Source of the DNA: Enterococcus sp. BWB1-3
Lineage (GTDB): Bacteria > Bacillota > Bacilli > Lactobacillales > Enterococcaceae
Length of the DNA stretch: 64,000 bases
NCBI RefSeq assembly: GCF_016745275.1
Contig: NZ_JADOEP010000008.1
Coordinates: 1 to 64,000 of the forward strand
Reading direction: 5' to 3'
Part shown: piece by piece, positions 44,857-53,781 of the stretch
Layout: every line of letters begins with the position of its first letter
How positions within the stretch are numbered: position 1 is the stretch's first letter
Program-made: the position numbers and the translations under genes
The notes under the pieces: generated by a model
Databases searched by the model: none
Told to the model about the DNA's origin: nothing
What the model saw: only the letters and a program-made list of their open reading frames with translations

Positions 44857-45735
44857 CTAGTCTTTAAACAACAATTCTTTGATATAGTCAACTGGCATTT
44901 CTTCCCCTGTAAACAGTTTAAACGCTTCTGCTCCCTGATAGAGCATCATACCTAACCCGTTGATAGTTTTCTTCGCTCCATTTTCTTTGGCAAATTTTAA
45001 CAACTTTGTTTCTTTTGGAATATAGACAACATCGAATATCACAAGGTCCGGACGAATCACTTCAGGATCAGTAATCAGACTGACATCTTCCAACGGCTTC
45101 ATGCCACAGCCGGTCGCATCAATATAAATGCTGCTTTCACTGATTGACTGCTTAAATGCACCCTGATCAGATAAATCTGTCAATGTAGCTTTACAGTCTG
45201 TTTTACTGTTGATTTTTTCCACTGTTTCTTCAGCTGCTTTAAACTGCTGATCTTTGATATTAAAAATTCTCAGCTCTTTTACGCCATCTAATGCAGCCTG
45301 AATGGCAATAGCAGTTCCGGCGCCTCCAGCTCCCGTCATGGTAACAATTTGATTTTTGATTTCCACATCTTCTTCTTTCAACGCCCTCATTGCACCGGTT
45401 CCATCAGTCACATGACCAACCAAATGCCCTTTGCCATCCAGATTTGTTACCGTGTTAACCGCTCCAACCAATTCAGCAGCTGGTGATAACTCATCAAGAT
45501 AAGGAATAATCGCCTGTTTATTCGGCATTGATACGTTTGATCCGCGAATCCCCAAAGCTCTCAGTCCCTGTACCGCATCCGCCAGCTCTTTATTGCCGAC
45601 TTCAAATGCCAGATAAGCATAATCCAAGCCAAGCTTCGCAAACGCCTCATTGTGCATCGTCGGTGAAAGACTATGGCGAATCGGTGTTGCCATTAAACCA
45701 ATTAATAACGTGTGTCCATCCAATCGTTCTGTCAT
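44857..45735 (-). CDS. aroE: Shikimate/quinate dehydrogenase
   Basis: A 292-aa AroE-family enzyme: substrate block [17 protein letters not shown], the catalytic Lys in [15 protein letters not shown] (about residue 69) and Asp in [10 protein letters not shown], then the coenzyme loop [17 protein letters not shown]. The first residue after the second strand is Asn (RIFNIKD) rather than the NADP-typical Arg, which points to NAD, as in YdiB-type catabolic enzymes. It lies 18 bases after the flavoprotein gene, in the same operon as aroD. Confidence 0.9.
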   Translation of the reverse strand: MTERLDGHTLLIGLMATPIRHSLSPTMHNEAFAKLGLDYAYLAFEVGNKELADAVQGLRALGIRGSNVSMPNKQAIIPYLDELSPAAELVGAVNTVTNLDGKGHLVGHVTDGTGAMRALKEEDVEIKNQIVTMTGAGGAGTAIAIQAALDGVKELRIFNIKDQQFKAAEETVEKINSKTDCKATLTDLSDQGAFKQSISESSIYIDATGCGMKPLEDVSLITDPEVIRPDLVIFDVVYIPKETKLLKFAKENGAKKTINGLGMMLYQGAEAFKLFTGEEMPVDYIKELLFKD

Positions 45736-45753
45736 TTTTTAGATTCCTCACTT

Positions 45754-47802
45754 TTATAATTTTTGCAGACTTTTTGTCTGTTCATACAATTGCTTCTGTG
45801 TTCTCGTTGTTTCCAATACTTCCAGTGTTTTCAGAACATCCCTGGCTTCTCTGGTTCCTTCCATGATTCTTCGAGCTGTTTTACTGTCCCCAATATTCAA
45901 CAAAACTGTGCCATTTTCACGTGCATAGCAATCCAGTTCACGAATCAACGGTGCCTCTGCTCTCATACCGAGACAGACAAAGCCCAAATCAAACGAAAGC
46001 TCTGCTGTTTTGCCGTCCGTCTCCACAGTAAAGCTTGATTCATTGACTTCCATCAGCTTGGTGGACACGTAAGCTTCTACCCCATATTCTTCGACAATCT
46101 CCATCATTGCCAGCTTCGTAATTACATCCAAATCTTTTCCAAGCTCTGTCTGCATTTCCACGATACTGACTTTTTTTGCTCCCCGTTCAGCATAGTATTC
46201 TACGACATCCAAGCCAACTGCTCCACCGCCGATAACCACCACTTCTTTTCCTTCAAACTCCTGAAAATCATCCATGTTGTTCAAGATATCAAAAATGGAA
46301 AAAATCTTTCTATTTTTATTTTCAAGCTGTTCATGCAAACCTTTAATCGGCGGTAATAATGGTTTTGCTCCTGTAGCATTCACAATGACATCCGGACTCA
46401 TTGCTTCGATTTCTTTCAATCCAGCTTGGTGGTTTAGGTGAATGGACAGATTATCCAGCTCTTTACAGCGGTTTATCTGATACGTAATAAAATCATCTAT
46501 TCGTTTCTTGTCAGGGAAGCGGGCAATTTCATGCCCCAGTCCGCCCAGATAGTCCTTCTGTTCAAATAATTCCACAGAAACCCCTACTTCCGCTGCAGTT
46601 GCAGCTGCTTCAAGTCCGGCTGTTCCTCCGCCGATAACCACCATTTTTGTTGGATGCAGAACTGGCTTCATTTTGTAGCTATCTTCATAATGCAGATCAG
46701 GATTCACCGTACAGCGAATCGGTCTGGCTTTTGAAATTCTGTGATCTGCACAACCGATATTACAGGAAATACATTTTCTCAATAAATGTTCCTGTCCATT
46801 CGCTACTTTATTCACCCAGCTTGGTTCAGCAATCAGTCCCCGTCCCATTGCGAGCAGATCTGCTTCCCCATTTTCCAGAATTTCTGCAGCCCGTTTCGGA
46901 CTTCTAATATTTCCAGAAGTGACAATCACTTTATCCGGATATTTTCCTTTCACTTCTTTTGCCATATATGAGCGCCAGCCGTCCGGCAAATTCATTTTAT
47001 CAATTTGATACTGCAAATTGTCGTTTAACGCAGCAGATACATTTAAAATATCAACTTCCTCGGCGAAATAATCAAGAAGCTGCAGACTTTCTTCCAGCGT
47101 ATTGCCCCCTTCTAAAAGTTCATCTGCACTAATTCTCAGTGAAATTGGAAAAAATGGTCCAACTGCTTTGCGAATTGCTTCAACAACCAACTTTGTGAAT
47201 CTCGCTCTGTTTTCTGTGCTTCCACCAAATTGATCTGTCCTCTTGTTATACAACGGAGACAGGAACTGACTTAACAAATAGGAATGACCTGCATGAATCT
47301 CCACACAATCAAAGCCGGCACGCTGTGCACGTTGCGCGCCATATGCATAACGATCAATGATTTGATAGATTTCCTCCTCTTTCAGTGGACGAGGAATTGG
47401 ATTGCCTTTTTTAGAAGGAATGTCTGAAGCCGATACGGGCTGTTCCCCTTCCAGCCTCAATCCATAAGCTGAAGCTCCTGCATGATTTATTTGAACCGAA
47501 GTACAGGCGCCATATGCATGCATCTTTTCATTAAAATGCCATAAGCCTGATATGTACTGATCATTATCCATTCTCAATTGTCTGGCACCATTTGTTCCCA
47601 GCGGAAAATCAATACAGACATTTTCCAATGTAATCAATCCAGTTCCGCCTTTGGCACGCTGTTCATAGTAAGAAACATGCTGCATACTGAATGTTCCATC
47701 CATATTTGCGAAATTTGTTCCCATTGGCGGCATAATAACCCTATTTTTTAGTGTCATTCGTTTCACTGTCAACGGTTCAAAAATTGCTTGATATTTATCC
47801 AT
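45754..47802 (-). CDS. Old-yellow-enzyme/2,4-dienoyl-CoA reductase family flavoprotein
   Basis: A 682-aa three-cofactor enzyme. An FMN TIM barrel comes first (NRVIMPPMGTNFANMDGTF, EIHAGHSYLLSQFLSPLYNKR), then a Fe-S cluster motif CISCNIGCADH with a later Cys in PIRCTVNP (about residues 340-365), then FAD and NAD domains with VIGGGTAGLEAAATAAEVG and VVIGGGAVGLDVVEYYA. Relatives reduce activated C=C bonds (FadH, BaiCD, trimethylamine dehydrogenase). Being the first gene of an aroE-mfs-aroD operon, it could reduce the ring double bond of shikimate or dehydroshikimate. GGAGG precedes the ATG. Confidence 0.88.
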   Translation of the reverse strand: MDKYQAIFEPLTVKRMTLKNRVIMPPMGTNFANMDGTFSMQHVSYYEQRAKGGTGLITLENVCIDFPLGTNGARQLRMDNDQYISGLWHFNEKMHAYGACTSVQINHAGASAYGLRLEGEQPVSASDIPSKKGNPIPRPLKEEEIYQIIDRYAYGAQRAQRAGFDCVEIHAGHSYLLSQFLSPLYNKRTDQFGGSTENRARFTKLVVEAIRKAVGPFFPISLRISADELLEGGNTLEESLQLLDYFAEEVDILNVSAALNDNLQYQIDKMNLPDGWRSYMAKEVKGKYPDKVIVTSGNIRSPKRAAEILENGEADLLAMGRGLIAEPSWVNKVANGQEHLLRKCISCNIGCADHRISKARPIRCTVNPDLHYEDSYKMKPVLHPTKMVVIGGGTAGLEAAATAAEVGVSVELFEQKDYLGGLGHEIARFPDKKRIDDFITYQINRCKELDNLSIHLNHQAGLKEIEAMSPDVIVNATGAKPLLPPIKGLHEQLENKNRKIFSIFDILNNMDDFQEFEGKEVVVIGGGAVGLDVVEYYAERGAKKVSIVEMQTELGKDLDVITKLAMMEIVEEYGVEAYVSTKLMEVNESSFTVETDGKTAELSFDLGFVCLGMRAEAPLIRELDCYARENGTVLLNIGDSKTARRIMEGTREARDVLKTLEVLETTRTQKQLYEQTKSLQKL

Positions 47803-48255
47803 GATTGCCTCCTGTTTCCTTTTCGATTGTTAATTTATTCACAATTACAGTTTATGGAAAAATACCAATAAATTCCAATGAAACTTTTTAGGGTAATCCA
47901 TAAATATTATTTATGAATACTTTTTTAATAGCTTAAAGAAATATATTAATAGCTTATGGAGGAAAAAATCTGATGAATATTCTCTAAAAAAAGAAAACTT
48001 TCAAAAAAATAGTTCATTAAAAAAACAGAACATCTCTTTGACAGCAAATAGGCTTGCTGTAACTATCTATTCGTGATATTTTTAATTTAATAATGAAAGG
48101 CCAACTTTAATCTCTATTCGTAAAATAAATGGGTTTCAAAAAAATTTATACTTATTTATTCTCATATAGAAACAACCAGTCATATGACAGTTTAATAAAC
48201 ACGCAGTTGAATCCAGATTGGAGATACAAAAATTAAGCAGAGAGAAGCTGACCAG
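47803..48255. other. Upstream region of the flavoprotein operon
   Basis: The operon promoter must lie here. The sequence is very AT-rich, and no single promoter stands out. No gene is visible before the kinase relic. Confidence 0.35.
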
Positions 48256-48771
48256 CTGAAAAATATTATTTTTATAGGCAGACCTATGGGCGTTGGGAAG
48301 TCGACAACGGCAAAGCAGTCAGCGAAACTCCTTCCCCACAGTGTTTTTCTAGACGGATACTGGTATTGAAACATGCATCCATTTGTAGTAAATGAGGGAA
48401 ATAAAAAGATTGTTGTAAGCAATATCGGCTTCCTTATCAATTCTTTTATTGCTAATTCAACGATTGAAAACATTGTGTTCTGCTGAGTAATGAACAGACA
48501 GGAGATTCTTGATGAAATAAAAGAAAGACTATTTCTGGATGATCATCGTTTTTTTAGTTTTTCGCTTATTTGCACTGAAGAAGAATTGACCAGAAAGATT
48601 TCAAAGACTATCGAACAGAGAACCCGCAGCGAATCCGCTTTACCAAACGCAGTTGCACGTCTGCCGTTATACAATGAACTGACAACTGTTTTAATTGATA
48701 CCACGGGAAAATCAGTCGCTGAAGTGGTTTATACTGTCACCAAAGAAATTTCTCCAACTACTAACAATTAA
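48256..48771 (+). pseudogene. P-loop kinase-like gene with two TGA stops
   Basis: The frame starts at a CTG (LKNIIFIGRPMGVGKSTTAK) with a complete Walker A motif, passes FLDGYWY, then a TGA, continues with NMHPFVVNEGNKKIVVSNIG, reaches a second TGA after ENIVFC, and runs on through VMNRQEILDEIKERLF to a TAA at 48771. Both TGAs stand where homologues in my memory have Trp. The original ATG seems lost too. It was probably a small AAA-type nucleotide kinase. Confidence 0.65.
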
Positions 48772-49303
48772 AGAAATTTAATCTATCTTTATTACAAGCG
48801 GATAGCTATAACAGATAGTAAGACTTTCCATCAAAATAATGCATAATTTCGTGATTATTGATAAGATGGAAGTCGAGACAAAAGCAATCAGCTCCAAGAA
48901 TTAAGACGGAATATCCGAAAATTGTCAAGGAACACCATTCATAAAATGAATAGCTGAGAATGGATACACTGCACTGCGCTTTAATCCCATCAACTTCTAC
49001 GTAGAAAACATACGAGAGTTGACAGGCTTCACCAGGATTACTTTAGCAGAGTAGATGACGTCCTGTTACCTACTCGGTGAAGGATCTGCCTCATGTTTTC
49101 AGGATCGTTCGGCTTAATTCCGAAAGAACTGCTCCTGCGGTTACTCGTCGCAAAAAGAATTTTTGCTTTTGTATCACCGTTTATTCGGAGATAGGTACGA
49201 AGAGAGTTTGAAACTTTATTTCTGTCCCACTATCATTTCTGACTAAAAATTAGTACAGATAAATAAAAATATATAAGTGAATGAAATTCGAAAGGAGTCT
49301 CCT
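48772..49303. other. Intergenic stretch before the LysR gene
   Basis: About 530 bases hold short broken frames only. The right end must hold the LysR promoter and a GAAAGGAG ribosome site. No insertion-sequence end or RNA gene was recognised. Confidence 0.35.
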
Positions 49304-50209
49304 ATGAATCTTAGGCAGTTGGAATTTTTTAAAATGCTGGCGGATACAGAGCATATGACTCAGGCAGCCAAGCTGCTAAATACCACACAGCCTAATTTAA
49401 GTCATGCCATGTCCGAATTGGAAAAAGAGCTGGAAGCACAGCTGTTTGAAAAAATCGGGCGAAATATTCAGCTGACGAAATATGGAAAGTTTTTTTACAA
49501 GTATGTCAATACGGCTTTAAGTGAACTATCAAAGGGTGAACGAGCATTGAAAGATTTGGTCAGTCCAGATAAGGGCCTGATTGATTTTGGCTTTATCTAT
49601 ACAGCCGGTTCGTTTCTTGCTCCAATGCTCTTGAAGGAATTTTCTGCCAGAGAAGGAAATAGTCAGATTCGATTTAATTTATTTCAGGGAAATTCCTCTG
49701 ATATGATGGATCTCCTGCTGCGAGAAGAAGTCGATCTGGCCATTACATCAAAACTAAAAGAAGACAAACAGCTTCATTATGATATTTTAACCGAGGATGA
49801 AGTGGTGCTGATTGTGCCGCCAAATCATCCTCTGGCTCAATACGACCAGATTTCGTTAAAAGAAACAGCTGGATACCCATTTGTCTACTTCAATAAGCGA
49901 AGCGGACTTCGACCGTACATTGATAAAATTTTGAGCACATCAAATGTCGAACCTGAAATTGTCTGTGAAGTAGAGGAAGACCACTCGATGCTTGGCTTTG
50001 TTGCCCATGGCTTTGGCATCGCATTGATGCCCAGCATCCCTTCCATTTCTTCTTATCAGGTAAAAGCAATACGCCTAATTGACAATTCTCAGCCAAGATA
50101 TATTTATCTGGCAACAAAAAAAGAGCATTTTCTGTCGCCGGCAGCAATTCGCTTTAAAGAGTTTATCCTCCTTTTTACCCAAGGATATTTCAATGATTTT
50201 GAACATTAA
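49304..50209 (+). CDS. LysR-family transcriptional regulator
   Basis: About 301 aa from the ATG at 49304, placed after GAAAGGAG. The winged HTH reads LRQLEFFKMLADTEHMTQAA followed by KLLNTTQPNLSHAMSELEKE (residues 2-40), then a linker helix and a periplasmic-binding-like sensor domain with VDLAITSKLKED and GFVAHGFGIALMPSIPS. It is the only plus-strand gene next to the flavoprotein-aroE-mfs-aroD operon, in the divergent position usual for LysR regulators, though a kinase relic now lies between. It likely senses the operon's substrate. Confidence 0.9.
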   Translation: MNLRQLEFFKMLADTEHMTQAAKLLNTTQPNLSHAMSELEKELEAQLFEKIGRNIQLTKYGKFFYKYVNTALSELSKGERALKDLVSPDKGLIDFGFIYTAGSFLAPMLLKEFSAREGNSQIRFNLFQGNSSDMMDLLLREEVDLAITSKLKEDKQLHYDILTEDEVVLIVPPNHPLAQYDQISLKETAGYPFVYFNKRSGLRPYIDKILSTSNVEPEIVCEVEEDHSMLGFVAHGFGIALMPSIPSISSYQVKAIRLIDNSQPRYIYLATKKEHFLSPAAIRFKEFILLFTQGYFNDFEH

Positions 50210-50293
50210 AAAAGGACAATAGGTTGAGCTTGCTTTATTCGTCCGCTCAACTCATTGTCTTATTTATTCGTCTGAAACAACCAAAAATATTTG

Positions 50294-50721
50294 CTAAATA
50301 CTCTTAATAAAAGAATAACTGGATTTTTCAAATACTGCCTTTTCTTCATAAAACCGATGTGCTTCCACTCTCTGCAATCCTGAAGATAATGTGGTTTAGT
50401 TATAACCATCTGTCTTGGTAATTTCTTCGAGCTGTTTCAAAACATCTGTTCCAACGCCGCCGGAACATTCATTCTTGTCTACAACCAGATTACAAATCCA
50501 TAGACAACGGTCATAAGTGTCTGCCTGTTCATCACACCACAACAGGCAATAGTCTCCCTATTGTCGGAGCGATGAGCATAGAGCTGATAGTCTACCTCCT
50601 TCTGATACTCTCTGACTTTTTTTAGATACGCTTGTTCAGATAAATGAGTTCTTAATTGTTTCATTACCGGATAAGCCTCAAGAATCTGTTTATCACTCAA
50701 ACACAATTCTATAACAGACAC
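50294..50721 (-). pseudogene. GNAT acetyltransferase, frameshifted
   Basis: The N-terminal part (AYPVMKQLRTHLSEQAYLKK, about 80 aa from 50721) reads as a GNAT protein but runs into a stop near 50479. In another frame ICNLVVDKNECSGGVGTDVL continues it, the position of the acetyl-CoA loop, and in a third frame RVEAHRFYEEKAVFEKSSYS completes the C-terminal end, stopping at 50294-50296. So two frameshifts break an otherwise full-length gene. Confidence 0.75.
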
Positions 50722-50754
50722 CTCATTTTTTTGCTTTTCATTATTTGATTTGTC

Positions 50755-51636
50755 AAATTAAGCTAGACAATTATTCATCATTTAGGTAACTCAAAAATAC
50801 TTCTAATGGTGTCTGATAGTTTAATGATTTTCTTGGTATGTGATTTCTTTTGGAGGTAACGACTGACACAAAGGCTGGGTCAACTTGATTAAAATCCATC
50901 ATTTTAGGAAGCCCATCTTTGCGCAATAAACCGTTAGAATGCTCATTCAATCCACGTTGTGACGGTGTTCCAGAATCTGCAAAATAGATCGAACTATCAT
51001 TGTCATTACTCATATCTTTCCAATTTGAGAACTCTTTTCCGCAGTCAGATGAACGCCAACAATTGTGCCGCCTTCCAAATGACCAAATTCCTATTTAAAT
51101 TCAGGATGGTTATTAATTCTTTCTGAAATAGTGCGTTTAAGCGCTTTCTTTCCACGATGCTCGTTATACCCGTTGGGCTTTCTTTTCCCTTCATTGGTAA
51201 TTTTGCACAATCAAATTGATTGGCTTTGAACTTACGATAGAGTGTCCTGACAGAGCATGAAATAGGAAACGCTGCTCGGCCGATAATCACATCTGGGGAG
51301 CAACCTTGAGCAACAATGAGTTGAATGTACTTCTGTTGACCTGCCGCTAAAATAATTGGCTGTCTCCCACAACGGGTTTTATTTTCTTTGCATTATTTGT
51401 AATAATCACTCGCTATTTTTCCTACTTGTAGACGTTATAAATCGTCTGCCTAGAGCGCGTTAGTCTAGCAGCTGCCTTCAGAACTGATTTTCCCTCGTGA
51501 TAATACGCTTCTATCATCACACATTCATTTGGTGTAAGATGGGTATTGGTCATTTGACTTCACTCCTTATAATCCTTTGGTCAGAACTATTTTGAGTGTA
51601 GCACAAATGACTTAGTTTAGTTGTCTAGTTTAATTT
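50755..51636 (-). mobile_element. IS30-family insertion sequence, decayed
   Basis: Inverted ends match at 15 of 16 bases: 50755-50770 (AAATTAAGCTAGACAA) and the complement of 51621-51636. The element is 882 bp, shorter than the roughly 1 kb usual for IS30 members, so it probably carries internal deletions. No clear target duplication was seen. Confidence 0.8.
50771..51553 (-). pseudogene. IS30 transposase, broken
   Basis: The frame opens at the ATG at 51553 (MTNTHLTPNECVMIEAYYHE) with the N-terminal HTH LKAAARLTRSRQTIYNVYK, stops, resumes in the middle with LPMKGKESPTGITSIVERKR, and ends with a C-terminal piece containing YFADSGTPSQRGLNEHSNGL (the Asn/Glu end of the DDE domain) and a stop at 50771-50773. 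Several frameshifts and deletions remove the catalytic core. Confidence 0.85.
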
Positions 51637-51638
51637 TA

Positions 51639-51784
51639 CTATCGGCGCTTCTCTAAGTCTTTCAGGTATTTTACAATACTTTCAAGCTTTCCAAAAATCT
51701 TTCTTGCCGTACGACCATCATCAATATTGATAAAATTGTACTTTCGGTCATCTCTGACAATTCAACTTCCTTAAACTGGTTCAT
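51639..51784 (-). pseudogene. Small gene fragment at the IS30 border
   Basis: From an ATG at 51784 (MNQFKEVELS) the reading must shift frame to IVRDDRKYNFINIDDGRTAR and KIFGKLESIVKYLKDLEKR, ending at 51639-51641, three bases from the IS30 end. It is coding-like but not recognised, and probably belonged with the 90-aa gene upstream. Confidence 0.45.
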
Positions 51785-51800
51785 AGCTTATTCCCAAATT

Positions 51801-52073
51801 CTAAAAATATTCCAGATAATTCATATCCATACATCCGTTGTTAGAAAAATCCATTAAGAAATTACTAGCTACTTCTGAAAAAACAAAATGTGATAGTCCC
51901 TGATCCGATTTATCTTTTTTCCAGTCCCATTTGATAATGGTCTGCTCATTCTTCGCTTGGCAGTGAAAGTAGAACTGGTCTTTGATGAAAACTTTTTGAA
52001 AATGATTCTCTTTAAAAGAAAGATTAGGGGCTAGAATATCTAGGAAGCCTTTGGTATGATCAGATAGAGCCAT
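51801..52073 (-). CDS. Hypothetical 90-aa protein
   Basis: A 90-aa soluble protein starting MALSDHTKGFLDILAPNLSF, with an excellent AAAGGAG site before the ATG. The middle is beta-rich (QKVFIKDQFYFHCQAKNE, IIKWDWKKDKSDQGLSHFVF). No family is recognised. A terminator lies 160 bases upstream and a broken small gene follows by 16 bases, so the pair may be the remains of a small two-gene unit, perhaps of phage or plasmid origin. Confidence 0.5.
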   Translation of the reverse strand: MALSDHTKGFLDILAPNLSFKENHFQKVFIKDQFYFHCQAKNEQTIIKWDWKKDKSDQGLSHFVFSEVASNFLMDFSNNGCMDMNYLEYF

Positions 52074-52559
52074 CTTGAGAAACTCCTTTGGATTGGTTTT
52101 AGTCGACTTTAATTTTAACGGGGTTTAAGGTGTCTTTCCTGTTTTTTCAAAAAAAGTGCCAGTAAATGTAACCTCACCAACACTAGATATTATAGAGTCT
52201 GAAAATGTCATCAAGTGTAAAATATCAACACCCAAAAATACGTTTAAAAGCTTCGTAAAATGAACTTTTAAACGTATTTTTATTATTGTACAGGCGCTGC
52301 AAACTTTTCCTAATTAAGACAGAAATAAATTTCTAGAGAAAACCGGAATGCAACATTAGTGTAAATAAACAGAACAAGATAATTTGCAAGCTGAGACCAC
52401 CAGTATTGAACACATGTTACACTGGCATTTATAATAATCAGATTACTCCAGTATTCTTTATACATTACAATGATATAAACACGCCTTTTGGACAAAAATA
52501 TATCCATTGCAGGATAGGAATAGATAGTTAGTCTTTTCATGTTAATTGAACCCGGAGAA
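52074..52559. other. Intergenic stretch
   Basis: Holds the strong terminator at 52234-52281 and AT-rich DNA. A 76-aa frame on the minus strand (52310-52540) has no ribosome site, an odd composition and lies between the terminator and the surface-protein operon, so I do not call it. Confidence 0.4.
52234..52281 (-). terminator. Bidirectional terminator of the WxL locus
   Basis: A perfect 17-bp stem (arms 52234-52250 and 52265-52281) with a 14-base loop has A runs on one side and T runs on the other. It closes the WxL locus on the minus strand. Confidence 0.93.
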
Positions 52560-53675
52560 TCATTTTTTGCTGATCTTACCAGATTTCTTTTGTTTCATCC
52601 GTTGAAGTTTTTCTTTTCTCTCGGATTTCTTATTTTGATTAACTTTCTCCTTATTCACTCTTCGTACAATATAAAATATCCCAAAACTAGTCAATAAGAT
52701 AACCACAAATATCAGAACTACCAATTGCCAATCGAAGCCTTGCTTCCCTCTATTGGTCAATCCTTCATTAGCATTTTTGGCTTCTTCATCTGTGATTGTA
52801 AATGGTTGATCCCACGACCACTCATGCTCACCAGATACAGCTAAAACATGGGCTTCATAATCCCCCGCTACCAGCTTGCTTCCGACTGGAACAGGGAAGC
52901 TCATCTGATTGTTCGGCCCCATCTGCAGATCACTCCTCTTGGTCTCATACAGCACTGCTGCTTTGCCTGCCTGAGTAATCGTCACTTCCAAAACTAAATC
53001 CCCCAAATACGCTGCCTCTATATTTGAGAGGTTCACAAACAACACACCCTCACCATTCTTCGTACCCGCAACTACAGTATTCAATACTAGTTTCGGATAT
53101 ACTTCCGTATCCGTTTCTGTCAGTAGTACTCCGATCAAAAAGGCATACTCGTTGATGACTCCAGTCTGTTTAGAGCGTTTCTTTTCATCCACCGTTTCCT
53201 TTAGCTGAATTCCGCCCGAGATCACCCCATCATAGGACTTAGCCGGCATCTGGATTGTTAGGGAAAGCTTCTCTGTTCCTTTGGCCGGTACCTTGATGGT
53301 TTCAGGCCCGCTCACTATCTCTTCAAACGCATAACGCAGTGACGCATCCTGTTCAATGCCTGTTGGACCGTTTTCAATCACCCCGTTACTGTTGGTAGTC
53401 GTACCGTTCAAAGACACTTCAATTGTTTGGTCTTTATCAGTCAGATTTCTTAACTCCACTTCGATTGTCTGTTTCTGTTTTGGTTTCATCCGCAAATCAA
53501 AATACCCTACCTGGCTTCGCTGATTCTCTGGATGAATAACTTTATAGGTAAAACCGATCGGGTTTTCTATAGTGCTTCCTTCTGTCTCTACACCATAGAC
53601 TGTCACGCTGCTGTACAGACAAAACAGAAGACTCATTATGTATAATAAAGGAATGCTTTTCTTTCCCTGAACCAT
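52560..53675 (-). CDS. DUF916/DUF3324 WxL-interacting surface protein (first copy)
   Basis: About 371 aa from the ATG at 53675 (AAGGAG upstream). A signal peptide (LLYIMSLLFCLYSSVTVYG) is followed by the DUF916 domain: GFTYKVIHPENQRSQVGYFD, LRMKPKQKQTIEVELRN, then DUF3324 from about 170 with INEYAFLIGVLLTETDTEVY. A C-terminal membrane helix (VVLIFVVILLTSFGIFYIVRR, about 325-345) and a Lys-rich tail anchor it. Such proteins bind WxL proteins and peptidoglycan. It is the last gene of the locus and is a clear paralogue of the protein encoded at 62219. Confidence 0.9.
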   Translation of the reverse strand: MVQGKKSIPLLYIMSLLFCLYSSVTVYGVETEGSTIENPIGFTYKVIHPENQRSQVGYFDLRMKPKQKQTIEVELRNLTDKDQTIEVSLNGTTTNSNGVIENGPTGIEQDASLRYAFEEIVSGPETIKVPAKGTEKLSLTIQMPAKSYDGVISGGIQLKETVDEKKRSKQTGVINEYAFLIGVLLTETDTEVYPKLVLNTVVAGTKNGEGVLFVNLSNIEAAYLGDLVLEVTITQAGKAAVLYETKRSDLQMGPNNQMSFPVPVGSKLVAGDYEAHVLAVSGEHEWSWDQPFTITDEEAKNANEGLTNRGKQGFDWQLVVLIFVVILLTSFGIFYIVRRVNKEKVNQNKKSERKEKLQRMKQKKSGKISKK

Positions 53676-53781
53676 TTCTGCCTCTCCTTCCGCTTCCGCA
53701 GCACCGACTGATCGCTTCGAACAACCGATGCTCAACGAACTGATTTTGCTTGTTTCATTGATTCTCTCCAAGTACAGTCTG

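Noticed and set aside
52310-52540. A 76-aa minus-strand frame with aromatic-rich composition
   Set aside because: There is no ribosome site, the composition is odd, and it lies between a terminator and the first gene of the WxL locus.
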